Part shown: positions 19,148-27,180 of the stretch, in pieces | How positions within the stretch are numbered: position 1 is the first letter of the stretch | Layout: every line of letters begins with the position of its first letter | Assembly: GCA_024743275.1 (NCBI GenBank) | Contig: JANSWW010000012.1 | Coordinates: forward strand, 62,001-126,000 | Direction: 5' to 3' | Length of the DNA stretch: 64,000 bases | Source of the DNA: Alphaproteobacteria bacterium | Lineage (GTDB): Bacteria; Pseudomonadota; Alphaproteobacteria; JANSWW01 | Made by a program: the position numbers and the translations under genes | The notes under the pieces: model-generated | What the model was told of the DNA's origin: nothing | Databases searched by the model: none | Seen by the model: the letters and a program-made list of their open reading frames with translations, nothing else

Positions 19148-20632
19148 ATGCGACTGGGGCAAGTGTGTCGGCTTTTTTGGATTGTCGCCCTGATCGCGGT
19201 CACGCTTGTCTGGGGCCGAGGCACCCATGCCGACGACAATACCCGCGATAATACCGGCGACAGGGCCGACATGTCCCTCATCGCGGCGCGCGACACCGCC
19301 GGCCAGATCGCGGCGGCGTATCCCTTGGACGGACCCGTTGCCGGTCAGGGCAGACACACCGCCTTCCGGCTGCCAGGAACGCCCCCGGGCAAGGGTGAAA
19401 CGCTCGACGTCTATTTCGGCCTCGGCGATTCGGTCGAGACTCTCCGCCGCGTAACGGTCCTGACCTGGTCCGACGACGGGAGCGGGGGCGGCAGGGTGAG
19501 CCTTGTCGTGCCGTCCCCGGAGATCGACATCGCCCAGGGCGAGGTGATGGCCGATATCGATCTTTTCTTCGTCCATCGCGACGCGCCAAACCCCACATCG
19601 GGCCAAACAACCGGAACGGCTTCAGGGGCGTCATCAGGGGCGTCATCAGGGGTAGCAACAGTGTTTCGCGGCGACCTTGGCGTGACTTCGCCTTTGCAAG
19701 GCCGTGTCTTCGCGTTCGGCTCGGTGGCGCTTCTCTACGCGATGGTCGCCATCGGACTGTACGCGCGGCGGCGCGGCACCCCCAACCACACGGAAACGGC
19801 CGGGGCGGAGGCCGTGTCGTTGATCGCATCCTTCAGTCCCCTTCAGATCATCCGGTCCCGCGAAGGGACCGCCAGCCTGTCCAGCTTCCAGATCCTGGCC
19901 TTCACCCTGATCATCGGCGGCTTGCTCGCCTATGCGCTGTGGCTGACCCATTCGCTGTCCGACCTGTCAGACGATCTGATGGTCCTACTGGGCATCGCCG
20001 GCGGCGGCGGCCTGGTTGCCAAGGGCGTGGCCGACAATGTCGGAAAGATCAGCGCGCGGAACTGGGCCTTCTTGGTGCGCAACCAATGGCTCACGCAAGA
20101 CGCGGCGCCGGTAAAGGCGGCCCGGCTGTCGGATCTCGTGATGCGGGACGGCCGGGTCGATCTATTTCGCCTGCAGAACCTGTTGTTCACCGTCCTGGTC
20201 GGTGTCTCGCTGTTCATGCAGGAGGTCGGGGGCTTGGCGGAATACGAGATACCGCCAGCGATCTTCGGCCTTCTGGGTCTGTCGCAGATCGCCTATGTCG
20301 GGGGCAAGGCCGTCGGAAACGACATGATCACGGCCCTCGACACCGCCCTCACGACCCTGCAGGCGAAACAGCAGGCCCTGTTGAAGGCGGCGGGCGGGTC
20401 GGTGCTGTCCGGGACCGCCGCGAGCCAGCTTGAAAGGATGTCCACCGCCTACCCGGCGCAATGGCAGGATTTCAGGGCGGCGGAGCAAACCGCCGAGGAA
20501 TTGACCCGGGCGACCTTCCCCGCATCCAGGCCCCGGGATCTCGGCCCCGAGGCCTTCGGGCTCGTCGATCGACCCGACACGCCGGACACACCCGCCGTTC
20601 CACCCCCGACCCCTCAATCTGCCGCGACCTGA
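19148..20632 (+). CDS. Membrane protein with signal peptide and duplicated two-helix module; function unknown
   Basis: A 494-residue protein, not assigned to a named family. Residues 1-28 are a signal peptide. Residues 30-155 are a soluble extracytoplasmic region. A linker at about 159-170 is built from three 12-bp tandem units (SGAS repeats). A helix at about 185-205 follows. Two similar modules come next: about 242-295 (SLSSFQILAFTLIIGG ... LMVLLGIAGGGGLVAKG) and about 337-398 (DLFRLQNLLFTVLVGV ... IFGLLGLSQIAYVGGKA). Each has a phenylalanine-glutamine-like entry, a helix, a loop and a second helix ending in glycines and lysine. The C-terminus is cytosolic or soluble and proline-rich. GTG 19145 is an alternative start. 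Confidence 0.8.
   Translation: MRLGQVCRLFWIVALIAVTLVWGRGTHADDNTRDNTGDRADMSLIAARDTAGQIAAAYPLDGPVAGQGRHTAFRLPGTPPGKGETLDVYFGLGDSVETLRRVTVLTWSDDGSGGGRVSLVVPSPEIDIAQGEVMADIDLFFVHRDAPNPTSGQTTGTASGASSGASSGVATVFRGDLGVTSPLQGRVFAFGSVALLYAMVAIGLYARRRGTPNHTETAGAEAVSLIASFSPLQIIRSREGTASLSSFQILAFTLIIGGLLAYALWLTHSLSDLSDDLMVLLGIAGGGGLVAKGVADNVGKISARNWAFLVRNQWLTQDAAPVKAARLSDLVMRDGRVDLFRLQNLLFTVLVGVSLFMQEVGGLAEYEIPPAIFGLLGLSQIAYVGGKAVGNDMITALDTALTTLQAKQQALLKAAGGSVLSGTAASQLERMSTAYPAQWQDFRAAEQTAEELTRATFPASRPRDLGPEAFGLVDRPDTPDTPAVPPPTPQSAAT
19622..19657 (+). repeat. In-frame 12-bp tandem repeat
   Basis: Three 12-bp units begin at 19622, 19634 and 19646. The first two are identical (TCAGGGGCGTCA) and the third is diverged (TCAGGGGTAGCA). 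In frame they encode a serine/glycine/alanine linker between the soluble domain and the first internal helix of the membrane protein. Confidence 0.85.
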
Positions 20633-20719
20633 TTTCCCTCAAAGCAGTGCTTGAAGCGTCGGCGCCGGACAGGCATTGTGCGGCGCCTTCCAGATGTATT
20701 GCTAATGTATTGAAAAGCC

Positions 20720-22324
20720 ATGAGCGACCGGATCTTCCTTTTCGACACCACCCTTAGGGATGGCGGTCAGACCCAGGGCGTCGATTTCTCCGCCGCCGAC
20801 AAGAGGGCCATCGCCGAGGCCCTGGACGCTTTCGGGATAGACTATGTCGAGGGCGGCTGGCCGGGGGCGAACCCGACCGATGACGCCTTCTTCGCCGCCC
20901 CGCCGGCCCTGGAGACGGCCAAGCTGGTCGCCTTCGGGATGACGCGGCGGCCGGGCCGGTCCGTCGACAACGACCCGGGCCTGTCGGCCGTGCTCAATCA
21001 GGGGGCGGGAGCAGCCTGCCTTGTCGCCAAGACCTGGGACTTCCATGTCACCGACGCGATCAACACGACGCCGGAGGAGAACCTCTCCATGATCGGCGAG
21101 TCGATCGAGCGGGCCACCGCGAAACTCGGCGAGGCGATGCTGGATGCCGAGCATTTCTTCGACGGCTACAAGGCCAATCCGGACTATGCGCTGTCCTGCC
21201 TGGAAACGGCTTATGAGGCCGGCGCCCGCTGGATGGTGCTGTGCGACACCAATGGCGGCTGCCTGCCCGGCGAAATCCACGAGATCGTCGCGGCGGTCGC
21301 CAAACGGCTGCCCGGCGACCGGCTCGGGATCCATTGCCATGACGACACCGGCAACGCGGTCGCCAACAGCCTCGCCGCGGTGGACGCCGGCGTCCGCCAG
21401 ATCCAGGGCACGCTCAACGGCCTGGGCGAGCGCTGCGGCAACGCCAACATCATCACCTGCATGGCCAATCTCGGCCTGAAGACCGACTACGACATCGGCA
21501 TCCCGACGGAGAAGCTCAGCGGCCTGCGCGGTCTCTCCCGGCTGTTGGACGAGCGCCTCAACCGACCGAGCGCCCGCCAGGCGCCCTATGTCGGCGACAG
21601 CGCCTTCGCCCACAAGGGCGGGCTGCATGTCTCGGCGATCGAGAAGAACCCGGCGCTCTACGAGCATGTGACGCCGGAAAGCGTGGGCAATCACCGCACC
21701 ATCGTGGTCTCGGATCAGGCCGGCCGGTCGAACATCCTGTCCCGCTTCAAGGAGATCGGGATCGAGATCGATCCGAAGGATCCGGACGTTTTCAAGCTGG
21801 TCGATCTCGTCAAGCGGCGGGAGCATGACGGCTACGCCTATGACGGCGCCGAGGCGAGCTTCGAACTGCTCGCCCGGCGGATGCTGCAGCATGTGCCGAG
21901 CTATTTCTCCCTCGACAGTTTCCGGGTGATGGACGAACGCCGCTTCGACGGCGCGAAAGACGCGGTCAGCATCTGCGAGGCGACGGTGATGGTCCGGGTC
22001 GGCGAGACGGTCCGCCACGAGGTCGCGGTCGGCAACGGCCCGGTCAACGCCGCCGATATCGCACTGAGAAAGGCGCTGACGCCGTTCTATCGGGAACTCG
22101 CCGACCTGACCCTGACCGACTACAAGGTCCGCATCCTGAATTCGAGCGACGGCACCAGGGCGGTGACCAGGGTGATGATCGAAACCAGCGACGCCGACGG
22201 CAATCGCTGGAACACGGTGGGAGTCTCGGCCAACATCCTCGATGCATCGGTGGATGCGCTGATGGATTCCCTCGTCTATAAGCTGTTCCGCGACGGCGCC
22301 GCCCTTCCCGGCGGCCAGGACTAG
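20720..22324 (+). CDS. cimA: (R)-citramalate synthase CimA-type
   Basis: A 534-residue member of the homocitrate/isopropylmalate/citramalate synthase family. The HMGL barrel starts with FLFDTTLRDGGQTQGVDFS and carries the metal-binding HCHDDTGNAVANS (written IHCHDDTGNA in the region of residue 207) and GLGERCGNANIIT. The C-terminal LeuA-dimer regulatory domain lies at about 390-520. The extra-long N-terminal barrel loops, such as YVEGGWPGANPTDDAFF, mark the CimA branch rather than LeuA. The enzyme condenses pyruvate and acetyl-CoA to start a threonine-independent isoleucine route. The substrate is inferred from branch features. Confidence 0.9.
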   Translation: MSDRIFLFDTTLRDGGQTQGVDFSAADKRAIAEALDAFGIDYVEGGWPGANPTDDAFFAAPPALETAKLVAFGMTRRPGRSVDNDPGLSAVLNQGAGAACLVAKTWDFHVTDAINTTPEENLSMIGESIERATAKLGEAMLDAEHFFDGYKANPDYALSCLETAYEAGARWMVLCDTNGGCLPGEIHEIVAAVAKRLPGDRLGIHCHDDTGNAVANSLAAVDAGVRQIQGTLNGLGERCGNANIITCMANLGLKTDYDIGIPTEKLSGLRGLSRLLDERLNRPSARQAPYVGDSAFAHKGGLHVSAIEKNPALYEHVTPESVGNHRTIVVSDQAGRSNILSRFKEIGIEIDPKDPDVFKLVDLVKRREHDGYAYDGAEASFELLARRMLQHVPSYFSLDSFRVMDERRFDGAKDAVSICEATVMVRVGETVRHEVAVGNGPVNAADIALRKALTPFYRELADLTLTDYKVRILNSSDGTRAVTRVMIETSDADGNRWNTVGVSANILDASVDALMDSLVYKLFRDGAALPGGQD

Positions 22325-22355
22325 ACGACGCTCCGAATAGAATCAGGATAAGGAA

Positions 22356-23144
22356 GTGGCAGGTACGGACAGCACGCAGACGGGGCCTCGGACCCCGGCG
22401 GACGCCCCGGCGATCATCCTCGTCGCCCCTCAATTGGGCGAAAACATCGGCACGGCGGCCCGCGCCATGGGCAATACGGGCCTCTCGGATCTCCGCCTCG
22501 TCAACCCACGGGATGGCTGGCCCAGCGACAAGGCCCGCGCGGCGGCCAGCGGCGCCGACTGGGTGATCGACGGCGCCCGGGTCTATGACAGCACCGACGC
22601 GGCCGTCGCGGATCTGACCCATGTCTTCGCGACGACGGCGCGCAGCCGCTTCATGATGAAGCCGGTGCTGACGCCGAAGACCGCCGCCACGGAGATCCGG
22701 CAGGAGGCCGCGCGCGGCGGGAAATGCGGCATCCTGTTCGGCCCGGAGCGGACCGGTCTCGACAACGAGGATCTGGTCAGGGCCAACGGCCTGGTGACCA
22801 TTCCGCTCAACCCCGGCTTCACCAGCCTGAACCTCGCCATGGCCGTGCTGCTGATCGGGTATGAATGGTGGTCGGCGGGCGACGCGACACCGGACCGGGA
22901 GATCTCCGGCGGGCATATGCCGGCGACGCGGGAGGAATTCCGGAATTTCATGGACCGGCTGACCGAGCGGCTGGACGAGACGGGCTTCCTGCGCGAGGGG
23001 GACCTCGCCCCGACCACGGTCCGGAACCTCACCAACCTGTTCCAGCGCGCGGAACTGTCGGCCCATGAGATCAACACGCTCCACGGCATGATCAAATACC
23101 TCCAGCGCACCGCCCTGCCACCGGAAAAACGCAAGAAGGGGTGA
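22356..23144 (+). CDS. trmJ: tRNA/rRNA 2'-O-methyltransferase, TrmJ type
   Basis: A 262-residue SPOUT methyltransferase. The SpoU motifs are IILVAPQLGENIGTAARAMGN (motif 1), ILFGPERTGLDNEDL (motif 2) and IPLNPGFTSLNLAMAVLL (motif 3). The ~90-residue C-terminal tail is helical, as in TrmJ, which methylates position 32 of tRNAs. The start is GTG 22356 behind ATAAGGA. A REP-like palindrome begins at the last base of the stop codon. Confidence 0.9.
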   Translation: MAGTDSTQTGPRTPADAPAIILVAPQLGENIGTAARAMGNTGLSDLRLVNPRDGWPSDKARAAASGADWVIDGARVYDSTDAAVADLTHVFATTARSRFMMKPVLTPKTAATEIRQEAARGGKCGILFGPERTGLDNEDLVRANGLVTIPLNPGFTSLNLAMAVLLIGYEWWSAGDATPDREISGGHMPATREEFRNFMDRLTERLDETGFLREGDLAPTTVRNLTNLFQRAELSAHEINTLHGMIKYLQRTALPPEKRKKG

Positions 23145-23250
23145 TCCCCTCACCCGGCGCATTCCATTCACCGACCTCTCCCACGGGAGAGGTGGACACG
23201 AAGCCCACCAGTCTTCCCTCTCCCTGGGGAGAGGGGCAGGATGAGGGGAT
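23144..23250. repeat. REP-like nested palindrome, copy 2
   Basis: Outer arms ATCCCCTCA (23144-23152) and TGAGGGGAT (23242-23250) are perfect. They enclose hairpins at 23175-23192 (CCTCTCCC/GGGAGAGG) and 23216-23235 (CCCTCTCCC/GGGAGAGGG). The overall plan matches 9305-9400. It lies between trmJ and the rpsD promoter and may end trmJ transcription. Confidence 0.8.
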
Positions 23251-23261
23251 TAGAAGAGCGT

Positions 23262-23289
23262 TTGACTCTGCGGAAAACCCCTGTATAAC
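23262..23289 (+). promoter_or_regulatory. Sigma-70-like promoter of rpsD
   Basis: TTGACT (23262-23267), 16 bases, then TATAAC (23284-23289). This is close to the housekeeping consensus and is followed by a ~130-base leader before rpsD. Confidence 0.6.
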
Positions 23290-23295
23290 CCCGGC

Positions 23296-23426
23296 TTCAT
23301 CCCGCAAACGCGGGCTGTCGGCGTTTGTCCGATGGCCACGGTCCCCGGTCCTTCCGGGGGGCTGAGCGGGCAAGACCAAACCCGAAGGGCACGCGGCAAA
23401 CGCGGCCCGTCAAAAGGAGTGACATC
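23296..23426 (+). promoter_or_regulatory. Structured rpsD leader, possible S4 autoregulatory element
   Basis: The leader between the predicted promoter and rpsD contains several hairpins. A CCCGC/GCGGG stem lies near 23302-23315. A CCCCGG/CCGGGG stem lies near 23344-23360. A bulged GGGC-CGCG/CGCG-GCCC stem at 23387-23408 ends just 5 bases before the AAGGAG ribosome site. Ribosomal protein S4 is a known autogenous repressor in other bacteria. That this leader is its target is inference. Confidence 0.4.
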
Positions 23427-24041
23427 ATGGCCAAGCGTGAGCAGGCTAAATATAAAATCGATCGCCGCCTCGGGGTGAACCTCTGGGGCCGCCCGAAATC
23501 CCCGATCAACAAGCGCGAATACGGCCCCGGCCAGCACGGCCAGCGCCGCAAGAAGCCCTCCGACTTCGGCACCCAGCTGATGGCCAAGCAGAAGCTGAAG
23601 GGTGTTTACGGCAACATCGGCGAGAAACAGTTCCGCAAATACTACGAGGAAGCCACCCGCCAGCGCGGCGACACCGGCGAACTCCTGGTCGGCCTGCTCG
23701 AGCGCCGTCTCGACAGCGTCGTCTACCGCATGAAATTCGTCTCGACGGTCTTCGCCGCCCGCCAGTTCGTGAACCACGGCCACGTTCTGGTCAACGGCCG
23801 GCGCCTCAACATCCCGTCCTACACCGTGAAGGACGGCGACGTGATCGAGGTCCGCGAGAAGTCCCGTCAGATCCCGCAGGTCCTGGACGCGGTCGCCTCC
23901 AACGAGCGCGACGTGCCGGACTATCTGGAAGTCGACCACGACAAGATGAAGGGCACCTTCCTGCACCAGCCGAAGCTGGCCGACGTGCCCTATGCGGCGC
24001 AGATGGAACCGAATCTGGTCATCGAATACTACTCCCGTTAA
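23427..24041 (+). CDS. rpsD: 30S ribosomal protein S4
   Basis: A 204-residue primary 16S rRNA-binding protein. The N-terminus is [20 protein letters not shown], the S4 RNA-binding domain is at about 94-160 ([20 protein letters not shown] and [16 protein letters not shown]), and the C-terminus is VIEYYSR. It lacks the N-terminal zinc-binding cysteines found in some S4 proteins, as is usual in this group. ATG 23427 follows AAGGAG. It stands as a single gene, bounded by its own promoter and a strong terminator. Confidence 0.98.
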   Translation: MAKREQAKYKIDRRLGVNLWGRPKSPINKREYGPGQHGQRRKKPSDFGTQLMAKQKLKGVYGNIGEKQFRKYYEEATRQRGDTGELLVGLLERRLDSVVYRMKFVSTVFAARQFVNHGHVLVNGRRLNIPSYTVKDGDVIEVREKSRQIPQVLDAVASNERDVPDYLEVDHDKMKGTFLHQPKLADVPYAAQMEPNLVIEYYSR

Positions 24042-24094
24042 CGACCGCGGATACCGTCGGCGGCAACCAGTCTGTCGGACGGTCGTTCTTCGAG

Positions 24095-24127
24095 CCCCGG
24101 ACACAGGCCTCTGTGTTCGGGGTTTTT
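24095..24127 (+). terminator. Rho-independent terminator after rpsD
   Basis: A 12-bp stem (CCCCGGACACAG/CTGTGTTCGGGG, one G-T pair) with a GCCT loop is followed by TTTTT. It lies 54 bases after the rpsD stop. Confidence 0.88.
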
Positions 24128-24207
24128 CGTTTCGCGAGTTTGGTGTTTCGAGCGGTCGGGTGCTAACAGGATATCCGAGGACCTCAAGACGCCAGGGACA
24201 GGATCCG

Positions 24208-24888
24208 ATGAAGATAGGGGGCGTGCCGATCTCGGAGATCAGACGGCTGTACACACGCCGCTGGTGGCGGAAGACCTATGGACAAGCGGCCGAGGATCAC
24301 CTGTTGCAGGATCTCTTCGCCGAAAAGGACCGGGGCTTTTATGTCGATGTCGGAGCCTTTCACCCGCGGAAGTACTCGAACACCTATCTGCTTCACAAAA
24401 AGGGTTGGCGCGGCATCAACATCGACACCAGCCCGGCGAAGATCGCGCTGTTCGATTTCGACCGGCCCCGGGACATTAATATCTGCACGGCGGTCGGGGC
24501 CGAATCCGGAGAGGGTACGCTCTACAGCTTCGAGGATGGCCGGTCAGCCTTGGACACGATGGACAGGGACACGGCGCTCGAATGGGCCCACGTCTTCAAT
24601 AAGACCTTTACCGAGCTTCCAATGCCGATCCGACCGCTTTCGGACGTCCTGGCGGCGCACGGCGTGACGGAAATCGATCTGCTCAACATCGATGTGGAGG
24701 GCTATGAGAGCCAGGTCCTCGCCGGCCTGGATTTCGACCGCCACAAGCCGGCCCGCATCGTCTGCGAACACCACGGAACGATTGAGGAAATCCTCGCGTC
24801 CGATGTCTATACGACGCTGAAAAACCATGGCTACCGGCTGGTCTCCTGGCACAGGATGTCGCTCATTCTGACCTTGGACGCGGGATAG
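24208..24888 (+). CDS. FkbM-family methyltransferase
   Basis: A 226-residue class I SAM-dependent methyltransferase. The motif I region FYVDVGAFHPRKYSNTY, post-I NIDTSPAKIALF and LLNIDVEGYESQVLAGLDF are characteristic of the FkbM family, which O-methylates sugars and natural products. ATG 24208 is the first start beyond the rpsD terminator that leaves the domain whole. No glycan operon is adjacent, so the substrate is unknown. It stands alone between rpsD and the peroxiredoxin gene. Confidence 0.87.
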   Translation: MKIGGVPISEIRRLYTRRWWRKTYGQAAEDHLLQDLFAEKDRGFYVDVGAFHPRKYSNTYLLHKKGWRGINIDTSPAKIALFDFDRPRDINICTAVGAESGEGTLYSFEDGRSALDTMDRDTALEWAHVFNKTFTELPMPIRPLSDVLAAHGVTEIDLLNIDVEGYESQVLAGLDFDRHKPARIVCEHHGTIEEILASDVYTTLKNHGYRLVSWHRMSLILTLDAG

Positions 24889-25016
24889 GGTGTGGCCCAC
24901 CAAAGGTCCAGGTCCCACCGGTCTTCATGGCTGTTTTCACCAAACCGTCCCTTTCCCGGTGAGTGCCCTCTGGGATAGCGTGACCCATCCCAACACTCTC
25001 AGGTGAGGAGAAGGCC

Positions 25017-25673
25017 ATGAGCCTGCGCATCAATTCGACCGCCCCCGATTTCACGGCCGACACGACCGACGGGGAGATCAGCTTCCACGACTGGATCGGC
25101 GACGGCTATGCCGTGCTGTTCAGCCACCCGAAGGATTTCACACCGGTCTGCACCACCGAGCTCGGCACCATGGCCGGCCTCAAGGACGAGTTCGCCAAGC
25201 GCAACGCCAAGATCATCGGCATCTCCGTCGATCCGATCGAAAGCCATGTGAAGTGGAAGGACGACATCAAGACCGCCACCGGCCAGGCCGTCGACTATCC
25301 GCTGATCGGCGATCCGGAGCTCAAAGTGGCGAAGGCGTACGACATGCTGCCGGAGGACATATCGGGCACCTCCGAGGGCCGCACACCGGCCGACAACGCC
25401 ACCGTGCGGACCGTCTTCATCATCGGGCCGGACAAAAAGGTGAAGCTGTCGCTTACCTATCCGATGACCACGGGCCGGAATTTCGACGAGATCCTGCGGG
25501 CGCTCGATTCGATCCAGCTCACCGCCAAGCACCAGGTCGCGACTCCGGCCAACTGGAAGCAGGGCGAGGACGTGATCATCACCCCGGCCGTCTCCAACGA
25601 GGACGCCAAGGAACGCTTCGGCGACTACGAGACGGTCCTGCCCTATCTGCGCAAGACCAAGCAGCCCAAATAG
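25017..25673 (+). CDS. Peroxiredoxin, 1-Cys (Prx6) type
   Basis: A 218-residue thiol peroxidase. The peroxidatic Cys45 is in HPKDFTPVCTTELG, the Prx6 signature. The C-terminal dimerisation region TPANWKQGEDVIITPAVSN is also characteristic. There is no second conserved cysteine in a resolving position, consistent with a 1-Cys mechanism. ATG 25017 follows GAGGAGAAGG. The GNAT gene follows 11 bases later, so the two are probably one operon. Confidence 0.95.
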   Translation: MSLRINSTAPDFTADTTDGEISFHDWIGDGYAVLFSHPKDFTPVCTTELGTMAGLKDEFAKRNAKIIGISVDPIESHVKWKDDIKTATGQAVDYPLIGDPELKVAKAYDMLPEDISGTSEGRTPADNATVRTVFIIGPDKKVKLSLTYPMTTGRNFDEILRALDSIQLTAKHQVATPANWKQGEDVIITPAVSNEDAKERFGDYETVLPYLRKTKQPK

Positions 25674-25684
25674 GATCGAGCAAG

Positions 25685-26218
25685 ATGACGGTCACCGTTC
25701 GCGAGGCCGGCCCGGCGGACGCGGAGACCCTGTCGGAGATCGGCGGGGTCACCTATCGCGCCAGCTTCGCGGACGGCATGACCGAGGCCCAGGTCGCCGA
25801 TGTCCTGGCCCGGAAGTTCTCCCCGGAGGCCTATCGGGCGGCCCTGGCCGGGAATGTCTTGCTCCTCGTCGAGGTCGACGGCGTGCCCGCCGGCCTGTGC
25901 CAGATCGGACCGGTCCGTATCGCGGTCAAGGGACCTCAACCGGGACCGCGAGACCGGTCGGTGGATACGCTTTACGTCCTGCCGGATTTCCAGAGGCGGG
26001 GGCTCGGCCGGCATCTGATGACAGCCGCCCTCGCCCATCCGAGCCTTCAGGACGCACCGGCGCTCTGGCTCGACGTCTGGGAGGAGAACGACCGCGCCGT
26101 CGCCCTCTATGAAAGTCTCGGCTTCGAGCGGGTCGGAACCACGGAGTTCATCGCCGATGGCGTCGTGGTCGGCGAGGATCTGGTGATGCGCCGAGAACGT
26201 CAGCTCTCCTTGCCGTAG
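25685..26218 (+). CDS. GNAT-family N-acetyltransferase
   Basis: A 177-residue acetyltransferase. The acetyl-CoA loop is in VLPDFQRRGLGRHLM (residues about 97-111), preceded by the DTLYV strand. The C-terminal half has the usual DVWEENDRAVALYESLGF motif. The target is unknown. ATG 25685 follows the peroxiredoxin gene closely. The 3' end overlaps the convergent formate/nitrite transporter gene by 19 bases. Confidence 0.9.
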   Translation: MTVTVREAGPADAETLSEIGGVTYRASFADGMTEAQVADVLARKFSPEAYRAALAGNVLLLVEVDGVPAGLCQIGPVRIAVKGPQPGPRDRSVDTLYVLPDFQRRGLGRHLMTAALAHPSLQDAPALWLDVWEENDRAVALYESLGFERVGTTEFIADGVVVGEDLVMRRERQLSLP

Positions 26219-27042
26219 ACCAGCCAGTAGACCAGCCCGACGAGAACCCCGCCGCCGAGGATATTGCCCAGGGTGACCGGGACCAGATTGCCGAGCAGGC
26301 CCATGACGTCGACGGTGCCGTGCAGATAGGTGGCCCCGATCGGGATCAGGAACATATTGGCGACCGAGTGCTCGAAGCCGAGGGCGACGAAGGCGGTGAT
26401 CGGGAAGACGATCAGCATGATCTTGCCGCTTGCCCGCCGGGCCGCCATGCACATCCAGACGGCCAGGCAGATGAGCACATTGCACAAAACGCCCCGGGCC
26501 ACCGCCTCGACGAAGTCCATGCGCAGTTTCTCCCGGGCGATGACCGCCGCCGTCTCGGCGACCGCCCCGTCGCCCATGGTCATGATGCCGGACGCATGAA
26601 TCAACGCCACCATGACGAAGGCGCCGATCATATTGCCGATATAGACCAGCACCCAGTTCCGCAGCAGGGCGAAACCGCTGACCTTGCCGTCGGCCCAGGC
26701 CATGACGATGAGATTGTTGCCGGTGAAAAGCTCGGCCCCGCCGAGCACCACGGCGATCAGGCCGATAGAGAAGGCGGCCCCGCCCAAAAGCCGGGTCGGG
26801 CCGAAGCCCAACTCACTGCCCGTGATCGCCACCAGGAACAGCATGGCCCCGATGGCGATGAAGCCACCGGCCAGGATGGCCAGCATCAAGGTCTGCTGGA
26901 AGGAAAGCGCGCATTTCTTGACGCCGACCTCATCCACGAGACTGGCGATCTGGGCGGGCGAAAGCACGGCGAGCGCGGCGGGATCGACGGGCTGCCGGTC
27001 CGCCTCCGTGTTGTCGTCCCGGTCGTCCAAGGACTGGACCAT
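26200..27042 (-). CDS. Formate/nitrite transporter family channel
   Basis: A 280-residue pentameric-channel protein with six helices. Family motifs are LAGGFIAIGAMLFLV, GGAELFTGNNLIVMAWADG, GNMIGAFVMV, RGVLCNVLICLAVWM and FEHSVANMFLIPIG. The ~45-residue cytosolic N-terminus is longer than in FocA/NirC. Its ion may be formate, nitrite or another small anion; sequence does not decide. An FNR-like palindrome 59 bases upstream suggests induction when oxygen is low. A terminator-like hairpin separates it from the upstream monooxygenase gene. Confidence 0.93.
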   Translation of the reverse strand: MVQSLDDRDDNTEADRQPVDPAALAVLSPAQIASLVDEVGVKKCALSFQQTLMLAILAGGFIAIGAMLFLVAITGSELGFGPTRLLGGAAFSIGLIAVVLGGAELFTGNNLIVMAWADGKVSGFALLRNWVLVYIGNMIGAFVMVALIHASGIMTMGDGAVAETAAVIAREKLRMDFVEAVARGVLCNVLICLAVWMCMAARRASGKIMLIVFPITAFVALGFEHSVANMFLIPIGATYLHGTVDVMGLLGNLVPVTLGNILGGGVLVGLVYWLVYGKES

Positions 27043-27100
27043 GGTGCCCCCACCGGCTCTTATCGATGGTGCAGCCTGACCCGATTACCCCGCTATGTCG

Positions 27101-27114
27101 TTGACCTGGGTCAA
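27101..27114 (-). promoter_or_regulatory. FNR/DNR-like binding site
   Basis: TTGACCTGGGTCAA is a perfect palindrome in its outer six bases per side and fits the TTGAC-N4-GTCAA form used by FNR/DNR-type regulators. Its centre is about 65 bases upstream of the formate/nitrite transporter start. This spacing allows an activating position near -41 if the leader is short. It is a candidate, not proven. Confidence 0.55.
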
Positions 27115-27131
27115 TAACGCCAAGGGAGAAA

Positions 27132-27159
27132 CCGGCCGAAGCGACGGGGCTTCGACCGG
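27132..27159 (-). terminator. Terminator-like hairpin between the monooxygenase and the transporter
   Basis: An 11-bp stem with one mismatch (CCGGTCGAAGC/GCTTCGGCCGG on the minus strand), a 6-base loop and then TTTCTC. The T run is weak. It follows the monooxygenase stop on the minus strand. Confidence 0.5.
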
Positions 27160-27180
27160 CTCAGAACCTCACCAAGCCCC

